A stretch of DNA of 64,000 bases, from NCBI GenBank assembly GCA_018806915.1, contig JAGKQI010000061.1, forward strand, positions 1,674,001-1,738,000. The letters run 5' to 3'. This document shows, piece by piece, positions 21,763 through 33,161 of this stretch; position 1 is the first letter of the stretch, and every line of letters starts with the position of its first letter. Made by a program: the position numbers and the translations under genes. The DNA comes from Phytophthora colocasiae. Its lineage: Eukaryota > Oomycota > Peronosporomycetes > Peronosporales > Peronosporaceae. A model generated the notes under the pieces. It searched no databases, had not been told where the DNA came from, and saw nothing but the letters and a program-made list of their open reading frames with translations.

Positions 21763-24549
21763 TCACGTGCTGCCTGGGTTGAGGCTTCTGCTAGAGAGAG
21801 ATTGCCGCGAGGAGAACGTTCCCGATCGAAGCAGAGAAGTTCTTTTTGCAAGTTGACCCTGATGAATCCTCGGTAGCAAGCTGAAGAAATTCCAACCCTC
21901 AAGAACACAAGTAATCCCACTTGTTCCAGCCTCAGCACGTACAACGTGAACTCCTTGCAAGTGCCTAGCACACAAGTCGTACAATTCCAGTAGTAAATAC
22001 TCCGTAGTCTTTTCTTCAGTCGATTCGGGAACATTTGTGGCAGTTTGGTTCTGTTCCTGTCCAGGACGTGCACTTAACTTGGGTTCATGTTGGCATTGGC
22101 TGTGTCTGGCCGTCAGTTTTGATTCGTATTGGATATGGCTACGTCTTGTTGTAAGCTTCGGCGCCTCCAATCTCCCTGTCGGTGGGTTTTTACTAGTAGC
22201 CAAAGGATCAAGCGAGAACTCGTCGGTCATTCGAGACGTTGGATAATGTCGTGTTCCAGCCATGGCGTATGGAGTCTCAGCGAACTCCGCACGCAATGAT
22301 CCTCCTTTCGCTTTCCACTCTGCAGCTAGGCCCCCAGGAGTATCCAGAACGTACTTCAACAGCTCATACCATTCAGGTGAAAGTACACTTCGGAACCACG
22401 AATTCTCATGAAGAGCAGAGCTCAAGTCAACGAACGACCACGTTGTGCTCAACTGCTGGGAGTGTTGAAGAGCTCGAGCGACTCGACGAAGGAAATTGAT
22501 CAGCAAATGCTGTTGACTTTCAGTGTTGAGTACTTCCTCTCTCTGGTTGTCGCTTGGTCGAGCTAACGCTGACGGTCGCTGGTTCGCCATCTTCTTCTTC
22601 TCCCTCTCAGCTTGAATCTGAGTGATGAACTCCTCATCCTCCCGTTCATGAGCCTGCTTGGCGCTGAGATGGTGTGCTACTTGATTTATAATTTGAGCCC
22701 ATGCCTGTCGGTTCAACCGCACGTCCAATTGAGTTCGACAAGACCATTGAGCTCCAAGATTGAGATTCTTCATCACCAGCAGATCCTCCAGTGAGTGACT
22801 GCACAAACAACGGAAGGAAAAGCGCTGGAGGAGGTGGTCAAACTGCATGGACGATGGAAAACCGAGACTCTGCATCACGTGGTAAAGGTCCATTCCACCA
22901 GTGAATAGAATCACGAGACGAATGACAGGAGACGGAGTCCCAGTTCCGCTTTGTGGCCCCAAACGAAGTTGCTGTTTAGTCGGAGTCGTGAAAAACCAGC
23001 GGTGGAAATGTGGCAACGATTCGATGTGGTCACGGAAATTATCTCCAAGAAACCAGGTCAACTTGTCAACCAGGGCTTGCGCATCGCTGTCTGGAAAAAA
23101 AAGAAGTTAAAACCACGATACTGTACCATAAGCAAAAGTTACCAACCTTTCGTGCCACTTCTACAGGGCATATCAACGTAGAGGAAACATTCCGCGCCAC
23201 GTTCGAGATATTTTAGCTCGTGAAGAGTGGCAGCAGCTAGAAAAATACACGTAGTTAGATGCTTTCTTGAATCACATAGGCATATTTACTTACAGTCGGC
23301 TTCAGCGTTGTAAGTGACAAGAATGGTCGAAGTCGTAGAGAACTTGGGACCAATGTCCAATTTCAACATGTAGTCCCCTCGGTCGTTTTCCGACCGTAGA
23401 CAGTTTGCAGATAGCATCCCAGTGGCGGATACTTGCCTCACACACTCGAAAGCCAGGCGAACTTGTCTTTTGAGTCGCCTCAAAGCACAAAAAGACCGCA
23501 AACTCCACTTCAAAAAGAATCTACGCCAACGCTGTACACAAACGCTCAATCAGTAAATACCGATGCATGTAAAATACTCAACTGTGTCTTACAGTTTTTG
23601 TAGCTGGGTACCAGGACGAAAATACGAGGCTCAGCAACCCAACTTTACAGATCCGAGGCTGTTCCTCATTATCCTCACTCCTTGAAAGACCTTCGTTTGT
23701 GAACCGCAACGTCGATTTTTGTCGGTATCCGAAAATTCTCAATGTGCGTTTAAGCTGGTGAATAAACCGCTGACATCGTGCATGTTGGTATCTTCTCTGA
23801 ATGATTTCCGTCGTCTCTTCACTCGTCAAGACGAAACCAATCTCCGCCAGTAAATATTGCGCAGCCTTTGCGGTAACGTTACCAGTGGGGTCATCGACAT
23901 ACTCATCGAAAAGCTGTTTTATCTTCTCCATTCTCTGCAGCTCTTCCCACTTCAGAGAAATCCCTAATGTTGCTAAATCGTGTATCAACGGTTGTTCGTC
24001 TTCAATCAGCTCTCGGTAAAGTTTAAATCCTTGGAACGTCAGCTTCCCTTCCTCATCCAGCTCACACATGTCACTCATATACATACTCCACACTTCAGCA
24101 CTATCTTCAAAAGCCTTTAACTCGACTGATTGACATTGTAACGCTGCTTTGTACTCGAGGAACTCTCTGTGCGTCCACATTTCGTCCTTATCTACATCAA
24201 AAAGGTCCCAAATCCGTCGACATTTGGCTTTACCCAATGGTGATAGTCTCCACTTGTACCTAACTGTATCTGGTGTATCAAACTCAAAGCGGAAAGCTGC
24301 AGATCGAGCCAAAGTCGCTTCAGACATTTGTACAGCATGTCGACGAAAAAGTGAAGGTGGGGGTTCGAAATTGGGAGATTCCAGTATATACGCGCTATCA
24401 TATCCATTTGTGACTGCTCCAGCTTCTCTTAAAGAGTTTTCTACAGCTTTAAGACTGCTACGGAGCTCGTGACGTCGCTCCGAAAGTGCAGCCTCATTTG
24501 CAGCATCTTCTTCCATGATAAAAGTGTAGCCATCTCTAAATGTAGCCAT
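21763..24549 (-). CDS. EF-hand domain protein, function unknown
   Basis: Four exons, 23593-24549, 23294-23531, 23147-23236 and 21763-23090, join in phase (introns 56-61 nt, one with an unusual GTTGGT donor) and encode 870 residues. The start is the ATG at 24549 (MATFRDGYTFIMEEDAAN). An EF-hand-like loop lies at about residue 120-135 (IWDLFDVDKDEMWTHREF), and a second, weaker helical pair follows (DMCELDEEGKLTFQGFK), suggesting calcium binding. A basic segment crosses exons 1-2 (TKT|RWRRFFLKWSLRSF). A globular part (FTGGMDLYHVMQSLGF) precedes a Gln/Lys-rich tail with imperfect repeats (SHIQYESKLTARHS, SQCQHEPKLSARPG). The 3' end is uncertain because another frame across 21600-21830 also looks coding. 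The gene is divergent from the SGT-like gene, with 81 bp between start codons. Confidence 0.65.
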
Positions 24550-24630
24550 AATGGTATAGTGAACTCTGATTGGCTGGAATTGTGTGTGGATTCGAGGAAC
24601 AGGGGAGAATCTGATAGCCTTTGAAACATA

Positions 24631-26055
24631 ATGAACGAGGGTAGCAAGGCGACGCTGTTTAACGCGCTGGCGTGGGTAGACGCACTCAAGACGCGCGATG
24701 GTGTAAATACCCAAGAAGTCGACGTTGCGCTCTCTCGCCTCACGTAAGTTTTACTCATTAATTCGCAGTAGAAGCTGTAAAAATCATAATATCTCGGAAC
24801 TAATCTTTATTAGTGAGGCATTTGGTGTTGATGTGCGTGATACGGAGCAGAAACGACAGCTGGCAGTCAACGGAGACGTTTCTTTTGAGGAAATCTTCGC
24901 TGCTGGGCTTAAAGCGTTGAACCTGGAGACTGGCACATCCGGAGAGAAGTCTTTGGCGGATGAGGACCCCGTTGTCAAGAAGCGTAAGCTGTGATTGATG
25001 TTATTTTACCGCTCCAGAGCCCAGTTAAACCCTCATTAATCCTCATTATGACAGACCCAGAGCTGTGGAAGAAGTGGGTGGCTAAGCTTGAGAGCAAGGG
25101 GTTCTTCAAGGACGCTGAACCTGGAACTGCTGAACATGCCACACGCACGAACAAGGCTCTTGCTAAATTCAAGGAGAAATTCGGAGATATCAAGCCGGAA
25201 CTGACTAAGGAAGAGAAGCAAGCTAAGGCTGAGGAGATGAAGGCTCAGGGCAATGCTGCACTTAGTGGTCAGGACTATGAAGGTGCTGCTAAACTGTACC
25301 GTGAGGCTCTGCAATTGTCGCCTGACGGACCATCGTCCCACATTTACCACTCGAATTTGGCTGCAGCGTTGACGTACCTGGGCAAGTACACGGAGGTGAT
25401 TGACCATTGCGAACAGTCGATCGCTCTTAAGCCGGCGTACGTGAAGGCTTACTCTCGAATGGGCAGTGCTCAGGTGCAGCTAAAGGACTTTGACGGTGCT
25501 ATTGACACTTTCCGTCGTGGACTTGAGGTGGACAGCACCAACGCTGCTTGTCGTGACGGGCTTGCAGATGCTGAACGGAAGCGCCGTCAGGTTCAGACGA
25601 CGTCTAATGCTCCTGCTTCTGCTCCTGCTGGCGGTGCTGGCGGCATGCCGGATCTGTCGAATCTCGCTAGTATGTTGGGCGGTGGCGGCGGCGGCCTTGC
25701 TGACCTCATGAACAATCCGCAAATGATGCAGATGGCTCAGAACATGATGCAAAACCCGCAGATGATGCAAATGGCGCAGAATATGATGCAGAACCCCGAT
25801 ATGATGAGTAACCTCATGGGTGGCCTCGGTGGTGCTGGAGGAGCTGGTGCTGGAGCGGGAGGAGCAGGAAGTGGCATGCCTGACATGAGCGGTCTCATGA
25901 ACAGCCCGGAGCTCATGGCAGCGCGTTCGGACCCGGACTTGGCCGACTTCTTCCGTGATGTGGATAGTGAGGGTCCGTCCGCTGCAATGCGCCACATGTC
26001 GAACCCTAAGGTCTCTCAGCTCATGCAGAACGTGATGTCTCGGATGCAAGGTTAG
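24631..26055 (+). CDS. SGT/Hip-like TPR co-chaperone (two apparent ORFs joined by a 71-nt intron)
   Basis: Exons 24631-24743, 24814-24983 and 25055-26055 give 427 residues. The first two exons encode an SGTA-type N-terminal homodimerisation domain (LFNALAWVDAL..., LTEAFGVDV...FEEIFAAGLKAL). The third carries three TPR repeats (~residues 160-265, QGNAALSGQDYEGAAKLYRE onward), a Gly/Met/Asn-Pro-Gln-Met repeat region, and a C-terminal STI1/Hip-like domain (DPDLADFFRDV...NPKVSQLMQNV). Without the third splice the first part would stop at 24994 and the TPR part would start at the ATG at 25048. Donor GTAAGC just before that stop and acceptor ATGACAG just after that ATG are phase-compatible, so a single gene is much more likely. 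Such proteins hand client or tail-anchored proteins to HSP70/HSP90 in the cytosol. Confidence 0.85.
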
Positions 26056-26188
26056 ATGGGGAAAGCAGTAGCGAGCTACGGACGAGTGGAAATACTAAAG
26101 TGGTGAGTGAGGCTCTAACTGTTTTATTGTGTGTGGGGGGGTCAAAGGCCTCAATCCTGTATTAACAAAACGCTGCTGCCTTGTTGTT

Positions 26189-26962
26189 TTAGTTTTTGAC
26201 GAAGGTCTCAGCATCTTCGAGGAAAGTCAAGTACTCGCGCTGTTCCTTGAGGTCCGCAAACTGGGTGATGAACTGGGCCAGCTCGTCGTCGATCTTGCGG
26301 TCAGCCAAGTAGCTGTAGAATTTGTCCTGCACGTCCAGTTCCAGGTCGATGAAGTTAGGGCCAAAGTACAGAGTCTCATCCTCAGCATCCTTGGCAAAGT
26401 CGTTCAGGTAGCGCACGCGCTCCACCGTGAGGTTGCTGCTAGCCACACAGTCGAACTGAAGTCCCTTGTTTTCGCGGGTGATGTCGGCCGTGAAGCGGAC
26501 GCCAGGGAGCTCGTCCTCCTCTTCCTCGTCTTCGTCATACTCCTCACTTTCCTCTTCCTCGTCTCCTTCGTACTCTTCTTCCTCCTCGAGCTCAACCGTA
26601 TCCTGGGCGTTGAACTTGATCTTGATCGAGTCGTCACCGACAGTGCCCTGCAGAAGGATATCCATGCACCCAGAAGACTCCTGCAGCTTGAACACCTTCT
26701 CCACCTTCAGTCGCAGATCCTCCAGCTCGGGTTCTTCGAAGCAGTTCGCCTTCTCCTCCTGGACCTCACGCTGCAATTAAGAAAATAGATTTTTTAATTT
26801 AAATTTCCATTCTTTCACAGCGACTTTTACAGCCAATTAGCCACGTACGTTGAGCAGAAAGGCAAGAGACGACTTCTCACGGGTCTGCAGCGTACGCAGA
26901 GCCACAGAGGGCGTGCGGCGGACGGCCGAGAGCGTGGCAACGCGAGCAACACGTGCGAACAT
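26189..26962 (-). CDS. MAM33: Mitochondrial matrix acidic protein MAM33/p32 (C1QBP family)
   Basis: Exon 1 (26849-26962) encodes MFARVARVATLSAVRRTPSV, a basic amphipathic mitochondrial targeting peptide. After a 78-nt intron (GTACGT donor, TTGCAG acceptor), exon 2 (26189-26770) encodes the p32 fold, for a total of 231 residues. Family features include the N-terminal helix (EKSSLAFLLN|REVQEEK), a long acidic run (EEEEEYEGDEEEESEEYDED), FTADITRENKGLQFDC, GPNFIDLELDVQDKF and the terminal helix LAQFITQFADLKEQREYL. The family forms doughnut-shaped trimers in the mitochondrial matrix and supports mitochondrial translation and ribosome assembly. The gene ends tail-to-tail with the SGT-like gene. A GA-rich frame on the opposite strand is only its shadow. 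Confidence 0.93.
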
Positions 26963-27424
26963 GATCACTTCCTGGAAGATTTGACTTGTGCGGTGACCGT
27001 GCCACCAGCCACATAACATATTATGTACGTCAATTGGAGTGATTTTGACCAATCAGAGGAAGGAAATGCACACGATTTGAGGAAGATTTTCTAGAAGATG
27101 ATGTAGATTTTATTCTTATTATATTGAATGGTGGCGAGGATGATAGTAATTCTTAAACTCTCGAGTGTCTGTGAGAAAGAATCCCTGTTGTATTTTATCT
27201 AGCGACCTTACAGCGAGTGGATAGAGAACTCCACGGTCTCATTCGCCAAAGGATCCGCTACATAAGGGAATAAAAACAGATTAATAAATCTCCCATTGAA
27301 AGGCTGAAGAGACTGCTGCGAGAGATCCACGCACATGTTCTCTAGATCATGGGAGAAACATTGAAATACTGTAATTACACTGTGAGAGACAGAAGATAAA
27401 AGGCGAAGCTGAGCCATCCATTTC
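26963..27424. other. Intergenic region with a possible small ORF
   Basis: A 69-codon minus-strand frame (27208-27417) begins MAQLRLLSSVSHSVITVFQC and ends DPLANETVEFSIHSL. It starts 8 bp after the stop of the methyltransferase gene and has no recognisable family. It may be a small gene, but it could equally be 3' UTR. The rest, including the MAM33 promoter side, shows nothing. Confidence 0.25.
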
Positions 27425-28270
27425 TTATAGTTTATGTGTGTTTTGAGGTTTCACCTCGTAAAGGAAGATGCTGTCAAAGTCTTGAGAGCGATCGTCGTCG
27501 TCTAAAAGATTACTTTGGTCAAGTATCTGGCCTTCTAACCCCCAACGAGATAGTATCGGAGCGATCGATCGGTTGATACTTCGTAATTGGTAGGAGAAAA
27601 TGAACTTGCACGAACTTGAACTGCTGCAACGGAAAATGAGAGCGACAGTTGCGATAACCTTCTCGAAATCTGTTCATACACATAGGTTTAAGTTCGGCTA
27701 AATAGTTAAAAGCGAAGCTACGGACGAACCTTCAGATTGGTAGAAGCAATCGGCCGCGAGGACAATTTCAACAGTCTGGAAGACGGAAACGAGCTCATTT
27801 GAGACGAACATATCTCCCCAAACAAGCGGAATGAATTCTGCACGACTTTGCAGCCCATTCAACTGAATATTGGCTTCTGCATTGCGCTGAACGTCTGTCG
27901 CATCAGCTCTATCCGTAAGATATACCTTGGTAGCCCCGCACAAGCCAGCAAGAATCGACGGAAGACCTGTGCCACACCCCAATTCCAGCAAAACTTTACC
28001 ACGAAAGAGCGAATTTGCTTCACGAGCAACGAACCGAGCCAATAGCAGCGCAGAAGGCCATACAAACAGTCCGTAATGCTTGTCATTGTCTTCATTGGCC
28101 TTGACAATTGAGCAAATGAGCTCCACCAGGTCCACTTGGACGATCCAAGATTTAGCCACACGCTGACGCTTCAATATCGGTTCCGTCTCACGTTTAGATT
28201 CAATGTCATCATTACGAGATCCACACACGAAACGGAACGTGCGTCGAGGAGCAGCTTCGGTCTCCTCCAT
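27425..28270 (-). CDS. METTL23-like S-adenosylmethionine-dependent methyltransferase
   Basis: Exons 27730-28270 and 27425-27669 (60-nt intron, GTTCGT donor, AACAG acceptor) give 261 residues. Motif I is VLLELGCGTGLPSILAG, followed by VYLTDRAD. A DCFYQSEG|DFEKVIATVALIF stretch spans the splice, matching the METTL23/METTL21 family of seven-beta-strand protein methyltransferases; human METTL23 modifies arginine of histone H3, and relatives modify lysines. FVWPSALLLARFV before motif I corresponds to the family's W-P-S-(A/S) helix. The C-terminal ~45 residues contain an acidic LLDDDDRSQDF stretch. The protein target in this organism cannot be inferred. The gene is divergent from a small membrane-protein gene, with 134 bp between starts. 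Confidence 0.85.
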
Positions 28271-28404
28271 TCACGAAAAAACAGGACGAAATGCTGTTTT
28301 ATATCCGTAAATACGATGGCGAAAAAGTATCTTGAAGAAAACCTTCAAGTCGCGACGTTTTGGACTCGACACCAGTTCACCACTAACATAACACGAGATT
28401 TGTC

Positions 28405-28740
28405 ATGAAGGGATCGTCATTTCTACTGTCTGAAGAGGAATCTTCGCTGTCGAAGCAGATTATGACTGATAACTTCGGTCAGAAAACTGCGAGACTCGAT
28501 ACGAGCGAAAACGAACCAGAACAGAGCATTTCCGAAGATGAAGAGTCAAGTACACCCCAAGTTCTAAGCAATTGCTATCCAGAGGAAGCTACAGCGACAT
28601 TTCAGGGAAGGATGAAGAAGGCTTTACCACAATTGGTCACGTGGGAGAACGCTTTGGTGACGTTTGTTCTGCTTTTGGTTCTTTCGCATCTGTGGAACTT
28701 GGCGGAATTGAGTGCATTGAGGCTGGAAGATGGCGAGTAA
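28405..28740 (+). CDS. Small single-pass membrane protein, unknown
   Basis: The 111-residue frame starts MKGSSFLLSEEESSLSKQIM, is acidic and Ser-rich in its first 65 residues, and has one clear hydrophobic segment near the C-terminus (ALVTFVLLLVLSHLWNLAEL), so it is a tail-anchored-like or single-pass protein. No family is recognised. The stop (TAA) overlaps a GTAAGT donor-like sequence, but the convergent neighbour begins its 3' end only 78 bp downstream, leaving no room for another coding exon. Expression is plausible because the start lies in a short divergent promoter shared with the methyltransferase gene. Confidence 0.55.
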   Translation: MKGSSFLLSEEESSLSKQIMTDNFGQKTARLDTSENEPEQSISEDEESSTPQVLSNCYPEEATATFQGRMKKALPQLVTWENALVTFVLLLVLSHLWNLAELSALRLEDGE

Positions 28741-28817
28741 GTCCTGGTTGGGTACAGTAGCTACAAACGAAAGAAACAAACATGATGCATGAATATATAC
28801 TACACTCTCCCCTGCTC

Positions 28818-31800
28818 CTACACCTGAACACAATTCTCAATCTGCTGCAGCATTTGAGTGACATGTTGAGAAGAAATGTTTCCAGTGAGATCTGGAATTC
28901 CTCGCGCTGCCTCGCGTAATAGGTTTCGCTCATCAGCGTCGAAAGTTGTTAGCACATCTTGAAACAATGGATCTAGAGCAGATCCTTGTAGCGTAACCAC
29001 AGGACTCGCTGGTTGAACTTGGTCTTCTTCATCCCATTCGTCCCACGAAGCTGTTGCCGGACATGACGAACTGGTTCCGTCCTTCTTAGCGAGATGCTGC
29101 TGTCGCTCATTGTACAATTGAGCAATCGAAACGACAACATTTCCAGTGTCTTGGCTGCATTTGATGCCTCGTAGCCAAATCCTCAAGTATACGTCCAGCA
29201 ACGATTTATATGTCGTGTCCTTCATTTTGGACTGCAAAAGAGTATCAACGTCTTGAAGACAGTTCAAAATTCTGCTCATCTCTTGACGTTCTTCTGCTTG
29301 GGATAAATTATTTATTGGAATTCGAAGAAGCAGCCCAAGACCCACCAAGAGTTGATTCTGAGCTGTTGCCTTGCTGAGAGTTATCCACCGGAACATATCA
29401 TCGCACTGCAGCCAGGCCAATATCATTCGCTCGAGAAACAACCATCGAGAAGCAGGCGACAAGTCTAATCCATGTACTTCAGTACGTCCATTCAGGTATT
29501 GCAATGTACCCACCACAACAGGAAGCACTGGCGTAAGGAAAACACAAAACTGTCGATCGAGAGAATTATCACTTCCAACTTCTTTTGGTGCTTGAAGCTG
29601 CATTGATTTAGGGAGGTGTTGGTGGATAGAGATCAACGCGTTATCCAAAAAGCGAATGACTGGAGTTGGTGGCTCTGCTTTCGCTCCAAACGCAAGAAAT
29701 GTCGTCACTTCCACTTCTACTTTCGTCACAATCGTTTCTGTATCCACACTCGATATGTTGCTTTCCAGTGTGGTGATACCATTCCATGCACGTTTCCAAT
29801 TCGTTGTCAATATCTGTGCTTCATTTTTACTCAAACTACGACTTTCTTCCAGATAGCGCAGGTGCAGCAAAATGTACTTCATACATGTCCAAGGCCATGC
29901 AGTCTCTGATTCAGCTTTAAACGCTGCAGATGAGAAGAAATCAAGTTGATCCGTCCAGATGAATAGCCTCATTAGGCCAGGAACTACTTGGCGAGAGATT
30001 CGGCGAAGTTCAAATTGAGAGGAGTCGAACGCCTCCTTCGTCTGCGCAATGTAACCACCTAGGATCAGCTGCCAGAAGGCAGACGCTGACGTGTGCAAGC
30101 CATTTTGACCCTTACTTTTCTCCATCCAAGCATTGACAGCCTCGACGAGGGATTCATCATCAGAAGCTTTTTGCTTCTCATCCAATACCCACGTGGCCTG
30201 AGCATGCTCATAAGCCCACCTAAATGCCTGCAAGTCGACAGGTGCACAGCGTTGGGTAGGTTCTACAGACTCTGACATCCCTTTTAATGTCTTACAGACA
30301 GCACCTTGACACCCCAGTAGACTTTCCCCCAGGACATTAATGAGAACATCGATACTCAATAGACGACCTTCTTTTCTTTGCCAACAGAGATTGCTTTCAT
30401 CCAGTAGCAGCTTGGATAACGAAGTCAACATTTGAACCAGAAGCTCCAAGGACGCTTCATCCCTCAGATTTCGACTGGCCAGTGCACGTACTACACTGCT
30501 ACTCTTCTGCCGGACACTTGATGCGATGTGCATAACATATTTTTCCAGTGTCGGATAAATTACTTTCCAATGTTTTAGCAGGAAGTTGGAAGGCAAACAC
30601 GGAGCCATTCGAGCCAACACGTCCAGTAAACCTTCAGCTTCGAACGCATCCAGCAGCTCCGATTCCTCTAAATCCGTTCCAGTATCAATCTCACCGAGTT
30701 TCTCGTTCCGATTCATCCGGTTTAGTTTGCTGATAACCTCCTGGAAGATCAATAGCCGAGTCGGTTCCTCACAAAGAGACACGTACATCACTACACACTC
30801 AGCAGCTAGCTCTCGGACACTGAGTTGCTCATGACGGACACATTGATACATTGCTGGTTTTAGGGTTTGTACCAGGCACCGTGGTAGTTGAGTTGAAATG
30901 TGTTTCCCATTCGATCCAAGATAATATCTCCCTGTTAACGGACGGATCCCCAACATTCCTTTGATATCGTCCTTCACCTGAGAAATCTTGGTTTCTGGAA
31001 TTTTTTCAGTGATATTTTCCCTCCTGATGGAGTGTAAAAGAACTGAGAGGGCTAATAAAGCACCTTCTCTCTCCGTCCACGCAGTCACTTGGCTTTTATC
31101 AGCGCTCACACTTCGCGAACCGATAGCGACACAGAGTAAACTGTCTATGAATTGTTGAATGTGACTTTGTGAAGAAAGTCCAAACACAATGGTGGCTGCG
31201 TTCTTGGCGCTATCTTTCCGGATTGCAGACCACAGATCTGTTACCCCAAGTAGCAGTAGACGAGAAGCTTCATCGAACAACTTTGCATCAACTTCTCCTT
31301 GCGGTAATTTTACAAGTATCTGAAAAGAAAAGAGTAGAAAACGTTGTCGAGCTCGAGGATCTTGGAGCCGCTTAACGACTCGACTAAGTGCCGAGATACA
31401 AGTTGCATTCCACTCAGTTGTCAGTAGGAGCCTGCACATAGCAAAGTTATCGTGGTTAGATCTGTCGGTAATTAATTTTATTTTATCTTACCCACACAAA
31501 CTCTCCATGAGATCATTGCTTTCTGGTGTTTGTTGTGCGCCTCTCTCTTGCCAACGCGCCAATGTATAGGAATCAATTCCGACAATTACTTTACCTCCTG
31601 CTGAGGCTTCAGTAGCTCCAAACTTACGAATGACCAAATACAATAGTAAATCCTCCAATAAAGACTGTGAACTGTTCCTATTTTCTTCCTCGTCACTCGG
31701 CAGAACAGAAGGGTCAATGCTCAGAAGTCCGAGATTGAGAGCGTCTGCGGCATTTGATTCAAGTAAATGACGAAGAGATTCGCTTTCCACGTCATGACCT

Positions 31801-31832
31801 CCAGCTAGTAGTAGACGCCGTATCGACGCCAT
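28818..31832 (-). CDS. HEAT/ARM-type helical repeat protein, unknown
   Basis: Exons 31492-31832 and 28818-31431 (60-nt intron; GTAAGA donor, GTGCAG acceptor) encode 984 residues. The start is the ATG giving MASIRRLLLAGGHDVESESL. Most of the protein is alpha-helical with HEAT/ARM-like pairs (for example WSAIRKDSAKNAATIVFGLS and YPTLEKYVMHIASSVRQKSS). The C-terminus has a Trp/Asp-rich linker (ASWDEWDEEDQVQPASP) followed by a short helical end (HVTQMLQQIENCVQV). Such Trp-Asp linkers occur in HEATR5/Laa1-like and other trafficking adaptors, but the similarity is too weak for a name. Its role is left open; the fold suggests a scaffold for protein-protein binding. Confidence 0.75.
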
Positions 31833-33161
31833 GTAGCTCGCACACAATGATCTTAGCAGTTATGACGGTTTCTACTAAGTATTTTGCTCAAAACCTATGC
31901 TCCCAACTACTCTGGTTGCCACCATCGTCCATCCTCCGAGTCAAATTTTCAAAAACTACGATCTTGTTCACCATCGCATAATTTACATACAAGAGCGACA
32001 TCTAAGGGTTTCATAAATTATCATCAGCGACATCAGGGATTTTTGGGAGGACTTGATCCCATTCCTCACGTACAAATTCAGGTGTGCGAACATACTCTGT
32101 TACAGGCGATACTTGGATCACTTTGGTGTCGTGGATAGCGTAATTTTCGGGGCTAAACCACGTGGCGTAATTACTTTATTGCGTTCTTTCGCATCAGTGA
32201 ACGACAGTAACCCGTGTGAATACAAAGGCAGTCCAAACTGCGGAACTTTGTGAAGTACAGGTTGTCCCCACGACACATCCCGAATTATGAAGTTCGTCAT
32301 GCGATTTAGTTTTGAAAGTCCAATTCGGAGCAAAAAAAAAGTTGTTCACAGTTGCAGCTGATTCAAGCCATAGTGAAAATGGTGATCGTTGTACGCTGTA
32401 TTGCCAAAATCCGCATCGAAAGGTCAAAACATTTTGAATTGAGTTTCGAGGAACATGAATAAGGATCGGCTGAACTAGATGCTTGCGTCATAGTGATCAT
32501 GTTGTGTCACCTATTGTTTATTGGGTTTGGTCGAATTCCTATAACTCTGTGAGGCGTGAAATTAGGTAGCAGGTATATTTCCTGCTCATCTTTGTACTGG
32601 TCTAGTACTACTGAAACAGTTTTTCGGGACCTCGAAGGTCGGTATGAAGAGCTTGAAATCTGTTTCCGAGTGAGTCAAAGGCCCTTTACCAGCATAAACG
32701 CCTACCAACACCTGCTCGAATTGACAGTGAACAATTCGACGGCCATTCAATAGCGTTGCGCATCGGTTAGAAAAATACTTTGGCGATGAGAATGGGTCGG
32801 AATATCGTCCAGCCAAAAAATATCGTCAGCAAGTACACACAGCAGATAATTATGCCGTAAAGCGTTACTACTCAAGAATCCGTAAAGCCATGCCTGCACA
32901 GTACGATTCAAACACGTGAGATGTATCGTCACCAACGTCTCACGCCTAAGATCTGCTTCTGGTGTACACCGGTAACACGTTCATCACAACATCGCGATTT
33001 GGGAGAAATGGCTCTCTCATAGTAGCTAATAACGTTTCTCGTGCTTGCTTTACGCCCCGCATCTCCAATTTCTTGCTGGTAATATTCTCCTTTCACCTTC
33101 ATGATTATCCCTCATAGTGAAAGTAAACTCCAGCCGTCCGCACACAACTGCCATTGTTGCG
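31833..33161. other. Long intergenic region with decayed sequence
   Basis: About 1.3 kb lie between the HEAT-like gene (-) and the first esterase gene (+). I find only short frames. One plus-strand stretch around 32760-32925 (KYFGDENGSEYRPAKKYRQQ style) is interrupted by stops and could be decayed mobile-element or gene sequence. An A-run lies at about 32330-32340. No RNA gene was recognised. Confidence 0.35.

Noticed and set aside
26129..26788. 219-codon plus-strand frame with hydrophobic runs
   Set aside because: It lies opposite MAM33; the Leu/Val runs come from the Glu/Asp codons on the other strand.
28818..31832. Assignment of the HEAT-like gene to HEATR5/Laa1
   Set aside because: Only the Trp/Asp linker is suggestive; the repeats are too divergent to name by eye.
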